A stretch of DNA of 64,000 bases from Kocuria sp. TGY1127_2. GTDB taxonomy: Bacteria > Actinomycetota > Actinomycetes > Actinomycetales > Micrococcaceae. A model generated the notes under the pieces. It had not been told where the DNA came from and did not search any database. It saw only the letters and a list, made by a program, of their open reading frames with translations. The number at the start of each line of letters is the position of its first letter. Within the stretch, counting starts at the first letter, position 1. Below, piece after piece: positions 33,233 through 42,346 of this stretch. The stretch covers positions 1,302,001 through 1,366,000 of the forward strand of contig NZ_AP022834.1 in the NCBI RefSeq assembly GCF_013394385.1, given 5' to 3'. Both the position numbers and the translations under genes were made by a program.

Positions 33233-33721
33233 ATGCACCGAATCTTGCGAATAGCCGTTTCCTCCTTTTGGGGAATTACGGGAGTTTTTGCGGTCACCGT
33301 CATGGTGGACCAAAGAATCTTGAGTCTTTCCGACCAGACCGTCGGCTTTTTTCTCGTTCTGGCGATCGTGGGGGTCGTCCGTTTGTCCATGTACGCGGTA
33401 GCGGTTCGCTGTGGAATCGAGCCGGAACCTCGGACACGTGATTCCATAACGGCGGGTTTCATCGTGACGTCGTGTGCGGTGGCTTATGGGTGGCTCATTT
33501 TGGGAATTCTCGTGGGCACCAACGCGGTCAGTTTGAGTTACCAATCCTCGGTCAAACCGACCTACGGGTGGATATCACTGGTTTTGATACTGCTGTCAGC
33601 GGCGAACTACGCGATTGACCTGCACCGGCTCCGCCGAGGGCACTTGTCCGAGAACAAGAAAGTGGTTCGTGAAACCACGGATTCTGAATCCCGAGACTTG
33701 GCGCATCACGGCCGGGCATAA
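33233..33721 (+). CDS. Small four-helix membrane protein, unknown
   Basis: A 162-residue protein with four likely membrane helices (about 5-25, 33-55, 70-92 and 107-127) and a charged C-terminal tail (LHRLRRGHLSENKKVVRET). I do not recognise the family. The ATG at 33233 has AGGAG 6 nt upstream; the longer frame to 33113 has no such site. It lies between clpX and a DsbA-type oxidoreductase, 71 nt before the latter; there is no evidence of a joint role. Confidence 0.75.
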   Translation: MHRILRIAVSSFWGITGVFAVTVMVDQRILSLSDQTVGFFLVLAIVGVVRLSMYAVAVRCGIEPEPRTRDSITAGFIVTSCAVAYGWLILGILVGTNAVSLSYQSSVKPTYGWISLVLILLSAANYAIDLHRLRRGHLSENKKVVRETTDSESRDLAHHGRA

Positions 33722-33792
33722 ATTCTTTGAGCGCTGCGTTACACCCACTGGAACAGTTCACAGCTTGTCATTTCCAAGGAGTGGGATTACCA

Positions 33793-34413
33793 GTGACACA
33801 GAATACCGAATTTTGGTTTGACCCGATTTGCCCGTGGGCATGGATGACCTCGCGCTGGATGAGCGAAGTGGAGGAGCTCCGTGATGTCGAGGTGACATGG
33901 AACCCCTTCAGCCTCGCAGTACTCAACGAAGGCAAAGACCTGGACGCCGGTTATCGGAAGAACATCGACGCTTCGTGGGGTCCCGCGCGCGTCGCGATGG
34001 CCGTTCGTGAGGAGCAGGGCCAGGAAAAGGTCAAGCCCTTTTACGACGCGGTGGGGACGGCACTTCACCCCGAGAAGACCGATGAGTCCGACAACCGGCG
34101 TCGATTCCGAGCGGCGATCGACAAAGCTCTCGAGGAAACCGGGCTGCCGCCCGAACTTGCGGACTATGCCGAGAAGGACACCTACGACGAGGAACTCCGT
34201 CGATCCAACGCACGGGCTCTCGAGCTGGTCGGCGACGATGTCGGGGTTCCGATCATCTCGGTTGACGGCACCGCATTCTTCGGACCGGTGATGTCACCGG
34301 CACCCAAGGGCGAGGACGCGGCCAAAGTTTGGGACGGAACGCTCGCCCTTGCTTCTTACCCCGGATTCTTCGAACTCAAAAGGTCCCGCACGAACGGGCC
34401 GATCTTCGACTAG
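33793..34413 (+). CDS. DsbA family oxidoreductase, Rv2466c-like (mycothiol-linked)
   Basis: A thioredoxin-fold protein of 206 residues, similar to mycobacterial Rv2466c, a mycothiol-dependent reductase. The active site is FWFDPICPWAWMTSRW: the motif reads Cys-Pro-Trp-Ala, so only the N-terminal catalytic cysteine of the usual CPWC pair is present, consistent with a monothiol mechanism. The cis-proline loop is VGVPIISVDGTAFFGPVMSP. The GTG at 33793 fits the family start; AAGGAG is 11 nt upstream, a rather long spacing. No signal peptide, so cytoplasmic. Its stop codon overlaps that of the opposite gene. Confidence 0.88.
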   Translation: MTQNTEFWFDPICPWAWMTSRWMSEVEELRDVEVTWNPFSLAVLNEGKDLDAGYRKNIDASWGPARVAMAVREEQGQEKVKPFYDAVGTALHPEKTDESDNRRRFRAAIDKALEETGLPPELADYAEKDTYDEELRRSNARALELVGDDVGVPIISVDGTAFFGPVMSPAPKGEDAAKVWDGTLALASYPGFFELKRSRTNGPIFD

Positions 34414-35963
34414 ACCTTCTCGGATTTCTGGGACCGGCCGGAATCGCTGACTTGGCTGCCGCGAGGATGCACAGAGTCTGAGTCGCTTTTCGTTCTCGAG
34501 TGATCCGGGGAGTCCCCAGAAGTCCTTCGACCGGAATTGCGCCGGGCCTCTTTGGCTCGGCGCTTTTCTTGTGAGCTGGCCCAGGTGTAGTTGACGGCTT
34601 CGTCCGACGTGTACGAAAGCATGGCGAAAACCTGACTGGCCATGAGCACGAACACCGCGTAGACATTGCTCGAGTCCGCGGTATCGGTCACGATCTGAAT
34701 CGCGACCACGATGAAGCTTGCCCCTAAAAAGGCTAGGTTGATTTGGCGGGCCCTATGATGCCCCCGGACAACGTTGATCGCCAACAAGACCTGGAATAAG
34801 GCGACGAGAGTCACCCCGATTGTCACGATTGTCAGGGCATAGTTCCACAGGTCGTTGCCCGTATCGTTGACGAAATTGCGAGCTGACACCGAGAGGTCGT
34901 TGTCGGCTTCCTCGATGACACCCGGACTGAAGATTCGGAAAAGGCTTCGGCCGAGCTGCAGAAGTGCCACCAAAGACACCAGCCCGGCCGCGATCCAGAC
35001 ATCCGGCGGGGCCTTCTTGGCGAGTTCGGACAGGTTTCGGTGCTTGTGGTCGGGGTCTTTTGCTTGCTCGGTTTCGTGATCACCGGGGACGACCTCGTCG
35101 AGGTCGACGATCGGCAGGTTCCCGTCTGTATTGATGTGATCCCCGCCCCCGTTGCGCGAGTTGTAGCCGCCCATGAAGTCATTCAGCGTCTCGTGGCTGA
35201 CGCCCGGGTTCTTATATTCGAGGGTGGATACGACGTAGTCGCGCTCCTGATCGGTGTCCGGATCGACCTTGTGGGTTACTTGGAAAGTGAAGAGGGACAA
35301 ACCCACAGCGTGGTCGTAGGTGGCCGCGGCCAACCAGTCGACCTCCAAACCTCCGGGAAGCTTCCAACCTTTAGGGGTCTTCCAGAAGCGCACATGGTGA
35401 CGCTTGCTGGGGTTGCCCCCGACTTCCTGCTGGTAGGCAAAGTCCTGTTTTCGACCGAATAGCATCAGTGGGCTGACGGGTGCCTCCGGATAGGAGCTCT
35501 TGCGCAAGGAGGAGACGACGATCCGCCAGGAGCTCTTCAGGGACACATTTTCAGCCTTGGTCCATCCGGCGTTGGTCATTGCCTCATGGATGTCGTCTTC
35601 TTCAGCCTTGAAGGAAAGATTGACGGGATCCCCGAGGAGACCGTCGCTGGTTTGCGTGCGGCCGAAGAAGTAGTCGGGCACGTAAATATTGGTCAGGATC
35701 CGGTGCATCCGGGGGAGCGTCAGGTAGGAGGCCAGGCCCCAGAAGATCAAGATGAAGAGGACGGACCACCAACTCAGGTGCACCGCTTCGGTCAAGGACA
35801 CAACGGCCAACCAGAGGGATGCCAGACCGGCGAAGACGAAATAGATCTTGTCGGACAATCCGTCGACCAGCCTTCGGCTGTCCGAAAACTGTTGCTTGAT
35901 TCGGCTTTCTCCGGACTTTTCCGTGTCTCCCTGGTAAACGGGATAATTCGGATCGTCTCTCAT
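34410..35963 (-). CDS. Membrane protein with LssY C-terminal-like domain
   Basis: A 517-residue membrane protein. Two helices at about 40-80 are followed by a soluble region resembling the LssY C-terminal domain (VNLSFKAEEDDIHEAMTNAG, SPLMLFGRKQDFAYQQEVGG, then HHVRFWKTPKG and DYVVSTLEYKNPG). Four further helices fill about 320-480, then a long charged Ser/Arg-rich tail. The function of LssY-type domains is not established. The ATG at 35963 has AAGGA 6 nt upstream; a longer frame to 36065 lacks support. Its stop shares CTAG (34410-34413) with the DsbA-family gene. Confidence 0.85.
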   Translation of the reverse strand: MRDDPNYPVYQGDTEKSGESRIKQQFSDSRRLVDGLSDKIYFVFAGLASLWLAVVSLTEAVHLSWWSVLFILIFWGLASYLTLPRMHRILTNIYVPDYFFGRTQTSDGLLGDPVNLSFKAEEDDIHEAMTNAGWTKAENVSLKSSWRIVVSSLRKSSYPEAPVSPLMLFGRKQDFAYQQEVGGNPSKRHHVRFWKTPKGWKLPGGLEVDWLAAATYDHAVGLSLFTFQVTHKVDPDTDQERDYVVSTLEYKNPGVSHETLNDFMGGYNSRNGGGDHINTDGNLPIVDLDEVVPGDHETEQAKDPDHKHRNLSELAKKAPPDVWIAAGLVSLVALLQLGRSLFRIFSPGVIEEADNDLSVSARNFVNDTGNDLWNYALTIVTIGVTLVALFQVLLAINVVRGHHRARQINLAFLGASFIVVAIQIVTDTADSSNVYAVFVLMASQVFAMLSYTSDEAVNYTWASSQEKRRAKEARRNSGRRTSGDSPDHSRTKSDSDSVHPRGSQVSDSGRSQKSEKV

Positions 35964-36086
35964 GGGGGTCCTTTGCCTCGGGTCGTACTGACTCGGCCCC
36001 GCGGTCGGAAGAATGCGGGGCCGAGCCTTTCTCGAGCAGAGCTTCCGCACACTGCGGCCTGTCACGGAAGACTCACTGCTATCAGG

Positions 36087-38705
36087 TTATTCGCCCGGTA
36101 CCAGCTCGACGTCTGACACTCCGATGTCGCCGGCCGATGCGGCCAGCTCGATCTCTCTGGCGTTGCCAGCGGCTTTGAGATCCTCCAGCCCCGCTCGCAA
36201 TTGAGCGATCTGTTCGGTCGGAGCAGAGATGGTTGCGGAGGAAACCTCCGTGCGCTGCTTGACCTTTGCCTCGGACTTCGACTTGCGAAGTCCAGACAGC
36301 GCCCGGCCGACCACAGTCAGCACTTCGGGATCTCCGGACTCGGCCGTTTCTGCCCAGCCTTGAGTCGTCGGCCAGGATGCGCGGTGGACTGAGCCTTCCC
36401 GCCACCAGGACCAGACTTCCTCTGTGGCGAACGGGAGGAACGGTGCGAAGAGGCGAAGGAGCGCATCGAGCGTGGTTGCGAGTGCCGCGTGCACGGAGGC
36501 CTGCTCAGCCTCTCCTCTGGCGCCATAGGCGCGATCCTTGACCAATTCGACGTAGTCGTCCGTGAACGTCCAGAAGAATGACTCGGTCATCTGCAGCGCG
36601 CGCGCATACTCGTATTTGTCGAAAGCTTCAGTTGCGGCGTTGACGACGGCGCCCAGCTGGGCGAGCAATGAATGGTCTAAGCCGTTCGTCACGACGTCGG
36701 CAGTTGCTCCCCGACCTATGATGGATGACTCGTCGACCCCTTGCATCAGGACGAACTTGGACGCATTGAGCAGTTTGATGGCCAGGCGACGACCGATCTT
36801 CATCTGGCCTTCGTCGTAGGCGGTGTCTGCGCCCAGACGCGCGGAAGCGGCCCAATACCTGACAGCATCCGCCCCGTGCTTGGTCAAAACCTCGTCCGGA
36901 ACAACGACGTTGCCCTTGGACTTGGACATCTTCTTGCGATCCGGGTCAAGGATCCACCCCGACAGCGCGGTATTGGTCCACGGGATCGTCGACGCCAGAG
37001 TCTCGGCACGTACCACGGAGCTGAACAGCCAAGTTCGGATGATGTCGTGGCCCTGGGGACGCAGGTCCATCGGGAATGTTTTCTCGTGCAGACCCGCATT
37101 CACGGCCCAGCCTGTTGCTATTTGTGGCGTCAAAGAAGACGTCGCCCACGTGTCGAGGACATCCGGATCGGCAGTGAATCCACCCGGCTGATTCCGCTGG
37201 GACTCGTCGAATCCCTTCGGAGCCTGCGCCGCAGGATCGACCGGCAACTGGTTCTCGTCCGGGAGGATCGGATTGTCGTAATCCGGCTCGCCCGCCTCGT
37301 CGACCGAGTACCACAGAGGGAACGGGACCCCAAAAAAGCGTTGCCGCGAGATGAGCCAGTCTCCGTTGAGGCCTTCGACCCAGTTCTCGTAACGAGATCG
37401 CATAAAGGTGGGATGCCACTGGATTTCGCGCCCGCGCTGGATGAGGTCTTGACGCCGATCAGCGTCCCGTCCGCCATTGCGGATGTACCACTGGCGCGAG
37501 GTCACGATCTCGAGCGGCTTGTCGCCCTTCTCATAGAACTTGACCGGGTGCGTGATTTTCTTCGGCTCGCCCTCCATCTCGCCGGACTCGGCGAGCATTT
37601 CGACGACAGCCTTCTGGGCGGAGAAAACCGTGGCGCCGGCCAAACGTTCGTATCGTTCGCGCGCTGCGCTGTCGGTAATCCACTCGGGGGTCTCCCTGCT
37701 GAAGCGACCGTCACGGCCGATCAGCGCACGCGTGTCCAGCTGGAGCTCTCGCCACCAGGTTACGTCCGTGGTGTCGCCGAAGGTGCAAATCATGGCGATG
37801 CCCGAGCCTTTGTCGGGCTGGGCGAGCTCATGAGCTTTGACGGGAACCTCGACGCCGAACAGCGGGGAGGTCACGGTGGTTCCGAAGAGATCCTTGTAAC
37901 GGTCGTCATCGGGATGGGCCACCAAAGCCACGCAGGAAGGGAGCAGCTCAGGGCGGGTGGTTTCGATCCAAACCTTGCCGCCATCGGGGCGGTGGAAAGA
38001 CACGCGGTGGTAGGCGCCCTCGCGTTCTTTGTCCTCGAGCTCGGCCTGCGCGACGGCTGTACGGAAGGACACGTCCCACATGGTCGGCGCCTCGGCCATG
38101 TACGCGTTACCTGCCTGGAGGTCTTTGAGGAAAGCCAGCTGGGAAACTTTTCGGGAGTGATCGTCGATGGTTCGGTAAGTCCGGTCCCAGTCGACGGAGA
38201 GGCCCAAAGTCATGAAGAGGTGTTCGAAGACTTTTTCGTCCTCGACGGCAAGCTCTTCGCACAGCTCGATGAAATTCTGGCGTGAGACCACATCCCAGTC
38301 GCGCTGGTTCTTCGCGGGCTTCTCGGGTGGCCGGTAATCCTCGATGTAGGGCTTCGTGGGATCGCATCGTACGCCGTAGTAATTCTGGACGCGTCGTTCC
38401 GTCGGTAGGCCGTTGTCGTCCCAGCCAAGGGGATAGAAAACGTTCTTGCCCGTCATCCGCTGATAGCGGGCGATGACATCCGTCTGGGTGTAGGAGAACA
38501 TGTGGCCCACGTGCAACGAACCGGAGGCCGTAGGCGGAGGGGTGTCGATAGAATAGACGGAGGCCCGCTCGGTGTCCTCGTTGAATGCGTAAGTCCCGGC
38601 GGAGCGCCAGAACTGCGAGTACTTCTCCTCGAGCCCTTCGAGTCCGGGCTTGTCGGGAACGGTCACTGTGGTGGGCGTGTCTGTGCCCTGGTCGAATTCA
38701 GCCAT
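36087..38705 (-). CDS. valS: Valine--tRNA ligase
   Basis: Class I aminoacyl-tRNA synthetase that charges tRNA-Val (one is at 885-957). The HIGH-like motif is PPPTASGSLHVGHMF (about residues 54-68), the editing domain lies at about 210-400 and KKMSKSKGN near 580. 872 residues, matching the actinobacterial short form without the long C-terminal coiled-coil of E. coli. No Shine-Dalgarno sequence before ATG 38705; CAGAAT ends 6 nt upstream, so a leaderless mRNA is possible. No T-box seen. Confidence 0.97.
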   Translation of the reverse strand: MAEFDQGTDTPTTVTVPDKPGLEGLEEKYSQFWRSAGTYAFNEDTERASVYSIDTPPPTASGSLHVGHMFSYTQTDVIARYQRMTGKNVFYPLGWDDNGLPTERRVQNYYGVRCDPTKPYIEDYRPPEKPAKNQRDWDVVSRQNFIELCEELAVEDEKVFEHLFMTLGLSVDWDRTYRTIDDHSRKVSQLAFLKDLQAGNAYMAEAPTMWDVSFRTAVAQAELEDKEREGAYHRVSFHRPDGGKVWIETTRPELLPSCVALVAHPDDDRYKDLFGTTVTSPLFGVEVPVKAHELAQPDKGSGIAMICTFGDTTDVTWWRELQLDTRALIGRDGRFSRETPEWITDSAARERYERLAGATVFSAQKAVVEMLAESGEMEGEPKKITHPVKFYEKGDKPLEIVTSRQWYIRNGGRDADRRQDLIQRGREIQWHPTFMRSRYENWVEGLNGDWLISRQRFFGVPFPLWYSVDEAGEPDYDNPILPDENQLPVDPAAQAPKGFDESQRNQPGGFTADPDVLDTWATSSLTPQIATGWAVNAGLHEKTFPMDLRPQGHDIIRTWLFSSVVRAETLASTIPWTNTALSGWILDPDRKKMSKSKGNVVVPDEVLTKHGADAVRYWAASARLGADTAYDEGQMKIGRRLAIKLLNASKFVLMQGVDESSIIGRGATADVVTNGLDHSLLAQLGAVVNAATEAFDKYEYARALQMTESFFWTFTDDYVELVKDRAYGARGEAEQASVHAALATTLDALLRLFAPFLPFATEEVWSWWREGSVHRASWPTTQGWAETAESGDPEVLTVVGRALSGLRKSKSEAKVKQRTEVSSATISAPTEQIAQLRAGLEDLKAAGNAREIELAASAGDIGVSDVELVPGE

Positions 38706-38781
38706 GCCGACATTCTGTCACGGCTTCGCGGAAACAGCCCACGCGATGACCCGACGCATGAGGTCGGACAGTGTTACCTAT

Positions 38782-38803
38782 TTTGTCGTAATGTCCAGAC
38801 AAA
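38782..38803. promoter_or_regulatory. Inverted repeat between valS and SDR
   Basis: TTTGTC-N10-GACAAA is a perfect 6-bp-arm repeat, 48 nt upstream of the SDR start and 77 nt upstream of valS. The spacing of 16 bp between arm centres fits a TetR- or MarR-like dimer. The regulator is unknown. Confidence 0.4.
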
Positions 38804-38850
38804 TAGAGATTCTACTATCGAACGTGTGGATCCGTTTGTAGTCTTGGACC

Positions 38851-39642
38851 ATGACGCAGCAGACCACAGACAACTCGCCCCGACAAACCAAAGCTACGAA
38901 GATCGCGGTCGTGTCCGGAGCGAGCTCCGGAATCGGAAGAGAAGCGGCCCGCCAGCTTGCGGAGCAGGGGTGGACGATTTATGCCGTGGCCCGCAGACTC
39001 GAGCGACTCGAGGAGTTGGCCAAGGAGACGGGTGTCATCCCTCACGCATTGGATGTCACGGACAGGGAAGCCGTAGAGGAGCTTGCCGAAAGGGTTATCG
39101 AAGAGCAGGGAACCGTCGACGCGTTGCTCAATATTTCGGGCGCCGCTATCGGTGTCGACTCCGTGGCAAGCGGAAATCCCGAGGACTGGAAACAAATGTT
39201 CGAACTCAACGTCGTCGGAACCCTCAACATGACGCAGGCGTTCCTGCCCGCGTTGCGGGCGAACGGTCAAGGCACCGTAATGAACCTGACGTCCACCGCT
39301 GCGGAAGCAGGATACGAAGGGGGCGGCGGATACAACGCCGCGAAATTCGGGGAACGAGGTATGACGCAGGCTCTGCGACTCGAAGAGGCCGAAAACAACA
39401 TCCGTGTCGTCGAGATCTGCCCGGGAATGGTCCGGACCGAAGAATTCTCCGTCAAGCGGCTCGGTGGTAGCCAGTCGGCCGCGGACAACGTGTACAAGGG
39501 AGTGAAAGAGCCTCTCACCGCGGGAGACGTCGCGCGAGTCGTCGCGTTTTCGGTGACGCTTCCGCACCATATCAATTTGGACCAGATCACGATGCGCCCG
39601 GTTGCTCAGGCTGCGCAGTACAAGGTGATTCGCCAGTCTTAG
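38851..39642 (+). CDS. Short-chain dehydrogenase/reductase
   Basis: A classical SDR of 263 residues, similar to YdfG-like NADP-dependent alcohol or 3-hydroxy acid dehydrogenases. The cofactor motif is SGASSGIG (residues 23-30) preceded by basic residues, ARRLERLEE favours NADP, the NNAG motif is altered to NISGAA and the active site is YNAAKFG with an upstream Ser-Thr. Substrate unknown. The ATG at 38851 lacks a ribosome binding site; TAGTCT (38839-38844) ends 6 nt before it, indicating a leaderless mRNA. Confidence 0.9.
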   Translation: MTQQTTDNSPRQTKATKIAVVSGASSGIGREAARQLAEQGWTIYAVARRLERLEELAKETGVIPHALDVTDREAVEELAERVIEEQGTVDALLNISGAAIGVDSVASGNPEDWKQMFELNVVGTLNMTQAFLPALRANGQGTVMNLTSTAAEAGYEGGGGYNAAKFGERGMTQALRLEEAENNIRVVEICPGMVRTEEFSVKRLGGSQSAADNVYKGVKEPLTAGDVARVVAFSVTLPHHINLDQITMRPVAQAAQYKVIRQS

Positions 39643-39651
39643 GAATTCTCC

Positions 39652-40422
39652 ATGGATCTTGGAATCCTCGAAAACCTCCACCTCGTGGCTTGCGGGCACG
39701 GTACGCGAAATGAACTCGGGCAAAGAACGATTGCGGCTCTGGTCGAGTCGATCAACCGTAGAATTCCGCAGGAAGTTCATGGGGCTTCGGTGGACGTTCA
39801 GAAGCCCGAGGTCGGCGACGTCGTTGCCGGCCTGCCCATTGACCGTTCGGGAATAATCATTCCGCTTCTTCTGTCAACCGGATTCCACACACGGGTTGAC
39901 CTCAAGAACGCGGCCCGACGGTTCGGTGAAGCCGGGTCCGGAACCTTCCAAACGGTCGACCATCAGATCGTCGCGGCCGACCCACTGGGCCCGTCGGTAC
40001 GTTTGGCGCGGCTTCAGGCACGACGGCTCGCAGAGACCGGATGGCGGCGGGGCGATGCCGTCGTCATGGGCGTCGTGGGGTCATCGGTTGCCGCTGGAAA
40101 GGCTGACGCGGAAACGCAGGCCTCGTACCTGGAAAGGGTTCTTCAGTCGCCGGTTGGCCTGGGATTCGGGGCGGCGGCCAGCCCCACGGTCTCAGAAGCG
40201 GTCGATGAGTGCAGACGTCAAGGTGCCCCACGCGTATTCGTCTCCTCCTACATCCTTGCTCCAGGAACGTTCCAGGACCGCTTGATGGATACTGATGCAG
40301 ACAGTGTGAGCGATACTCTGCTCAGAACGGATGACCCGCGCTCCCTGGAGCTTGTCTCGGAGGTTGCGCTCTCCCGCGCAGCGGAGTGCTTTCATCGGTT
40401 TCTTCAGCCGGACAGTGCGTGA
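39652..40422 (+). CDS. Sirohydrochlorin chelatase-like (CbiX/SirB family)
   Basis: A 256-residue protein with two CbiX-like halves. It would insert Fe2+ into sirohydrochlorin to make siroheme for the sulfite reductase encoded next. The metal and substrate histidines are seen in LVACGHGTRN (near residue 13) and in LLLSTGFHTRVDLKN (near 78); the C-terminal half has VFVSSYILAPGTFQDRL. Its place beside cysI/cysH/cysG supports a ferrochelatase role. It lies 9 nt after the SDR stop and may be carried on that transcript. Confidence 0.88.
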   Translation: MDLGILENLHLVACGHGTRNELGQRTIAALVESINRRIPQEVHGASVDVQKPEVGDVVAGLPIDRSGIIIPLLLSTGFHTRVDLKNAARRFGEAGSGTFQTVDHQIVAADPLGPSVRLARLQARRLAETGWRRGDAVVMGVVGSSVAAGKADAETQASYLERVLQSPVGLGFGAAASPTVSEAVDECRRQGAPRVFVSSYILAPGTFQDRLMDTDADSVSDTLLRTDDPRSLELVSEVALSRAAECFHRFLQPDSA

Positions 40423-40624
40423 ACGAAGCCTCGGACCCTCGGAGGCAACCAGTGGTCGGGAATCGGCGAGGCTGATCGCCGCGGTGCGCCCTTCAGGCTG
40501 TCTTGTGCCGGCATGCAGGCATTTCGCCATCGGCAGAGGTCGAGTGTGACTCCGAAAGACGTTGTGTTGATGCGTGTTGAGTTCGGGCTTTTGCTGGTCG
40601 CCCAGTCTTCCTAGAGTTCCATGC
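40423..40624 (+). promoter_or_regulatory. Promoter region of sulfite reductase gene
   Basis: A 202-nt spacer. TAGAGT (40612-40617) ends 7 nt before ATG 40625 and would give a leaderless mRNA; no Shine-Dalgarno sequence is present. A direct repeat GTGTTGA occurs twice (40564 and 40574) about 40 nt upstream of the -10, where an activator could bind. No clear -35. Confidence 0.45.
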
Positions 40625-42346
40625 ATGGTTGCAGACACACGGGATAACCAACGAGGCGCCGCGTCCGCAAAACCGCGCGCCAAAAAGCCGAACGCACAGT
40701 GGAAGATCGACGGCACTGAGCCGATGAACCACAACGAAGAGTTCAAGCTCGAGGACAGCGGGCTCAACGTGCGGCAGCGCATCGAAGAGCAGTACGCCCA
40801 CGAGGGTTTCGACGCGATCACCGATGACGACCTGCACGGTCGGTTCCGCTGGTGGGGCCTTTACACCCAGCGACGCCCGGGCATCGACGGGGGACGCACG
40901 GCCAAGCTCGATACCCGTGAACTCGAAGATCGTTACTTCATGATGCGTATCCGGCTTGACGGCGGCCAGCTCAGTCTCGAGCAACTGCGAACCGTCGCGG
41001 GAATCTCGGAAGAATTTGCGCGCGGCACCGCGGACGTGTCCGACCGGCAGAACATACAGCTGCATTGGATCGAGGTCGAGAACGTTCCCGAAATCTGGCG
41101 TCGGCTCGAGAGCGTAGGCCTGTCGACCACGGAAGCTTGCGGTGACGTCTCCCGCGTAATTCTGGGATCTCCGTTGGCCGGCGTCGCGGCGGATGAGATT
41201 CTGGATCCGACACCGGTGATCGACGGCATCAAGAGTCGATTCATTGGCGATCCGGAACTGGCCAATCTGCCCCGAAAATTCAAGACGGCGATCTCAGGGC
41301 ACCCCAGCCAGGACGTCGTGCACGAAATCAACGACATCTCCTTGGTCGGGGTCCAACACCCCGAGCACGGGGTGGGCTTCGACCTGTGGGTCGGGGGCGG
41401 GCTCTCGACCAACGCGATGCTCGCCAAAAGGCTTGGGGCCTTCGTGACCCCGGAGCAGGCGCCCGAGGTATGGCACGGCGTCATCCGCATCTTCCGCGAC
41501 TACGGATACCGCCGACTGCGGAACCGCGCCCGATTGAAATTCCTCATGGCCGATTGGGGCCCGGAGAAATTCCGACAAGTCCTCGAGGACGAATACCTGG
41601 GCTATTCGCTGGCCGACGGCCCGGAGCCGATCGCTCCTGAACACTCTGGCGATCACGTGGGTGTTCACCCGCAGAAGGACGGCAAATACTATGTCGGTCT
41701 GAATCCTATGGTGGGCAGAGTCAATGGCGCGACGCTCAATGCCCTGGCGGACCTCATGGAACAGCATGGTTCGGCCAGACTGCGTACGACGCCCTACCAG
41801 AAGTTGGTGGTTCTGGACATTCCCGAGGAATCGGTCGCCTCCTTCGTCGAGAAGGCCGATGAACTCGGGCTGACGGCGGCACCGTCCGTCTTCCAGCGGG
41901 ACACCATGGCGTGCACCGGTATCGAATTCTGCAAGCTGGCCATCGTCGAGACCAAGGACACCGCGACGAGGGTCGTCGGAGAACTCGAAGAGAGGCTAGC
42001 CGACGTACGGGATCAACTTCCCGAACAGCTGAGTCTCTACGTCAACGGTTGCCCCAACTCGTGCGCGCGTATTCAAACCGCCGATATTGGGCTCAAGGGT
42101 CAGATCATCCCTGACGGGGAAGGCGGACAGACCTCGGGATTCCAAGTGCACCTCGGCGGAGGACTGGCCAATTACCGAAATGACGCCGCGGGCGAGCTCG
42201 GGCGGACCGTCCGGGGCTTGAAGGTCGCTTCCGACGATGTCGCCGAATACGTCGAGAAGCTGATCCGACGGTACATAGCCTCACGCGAAGAAGGGGAAAC
42301 CTTCGCTCGCTGGGCCAAGAACGCCGACGAAGAGGAGCTAGTATGA
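40625..42346 (+). CDS. Ferredoxin-dependent sulfite reductase
   Basis: Reduces sulfite to sulfide with six electrons, using a siroheme and a [4Fe-4S] cluster. 573 residues, of the SirA/NirA-type actinobacterial class. The cluster cysteines are seen as TMACTGIEFCKLA and NGCPNSCAR, and siroheme-binding arginines lie in FMMRIRLDGG and SDRQNIQLHW. No N-terminal extension beyond a Lys-rich leader. It starts the sir-cysH-cysD-cysN-cysG series with ATGA or GTGA overlaps after it. Homologues are sometimes labelled nitrite reductase, but the sulfate genes around it favour sulfite. Confidence 0.95.
   Translation: MVADTRDNQRGAASAKPRAKKPNAQWKIDGTEPMNHNEEFKLEDSGLNVRQRIEEQYAHEGFDAITDDDLHGRFRWWGLYTQRRPGIDGGRTAKLDTRELEDRYFMMRIRLDGGQLSLEQLRTVAGISEEFARGTADVSDRQNIQLHWIEVENVPEIWRRLESVGLSTTEACGDVSRVILGSPLAGVAADEILDPTPVIDGIKSRFIGDPELANLPRKFKTAISGHPSQDVVHEINDISLVGVQHPEHGVGFDLWVGGGLSTNAMLAKRLGAFVTPEQAPEVWHGVIRIFRDYGYRRLRNRARLKFLMADWGPEKFRQVLEDEYLGYSLADGPEPIAPEHSGDHVGVHPQKDGKYYVGLNPMVGRVNGATLNALADLMEQHGSARLRTTPYQKLVVLDIPEESVASFVEKADELGLTAAPSVFQRDTMACTGIEFCKLAIVETKDTATRVVGELEERLADVRDQLPEQLSLYVNGCPNSCARIQTADIGLKGQIIPDGEGGQTSGFQVHLGGGLANYRNDAAGELGRTVRGLKVASDDVAEYVEKLIRRYIASREEGETFARWAKNADEEELV

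Noticed and set aside
36741-38285. 514-codon frame opposite valS
   Set aside because: Antisense shadow of valS, with no motif or start signal.
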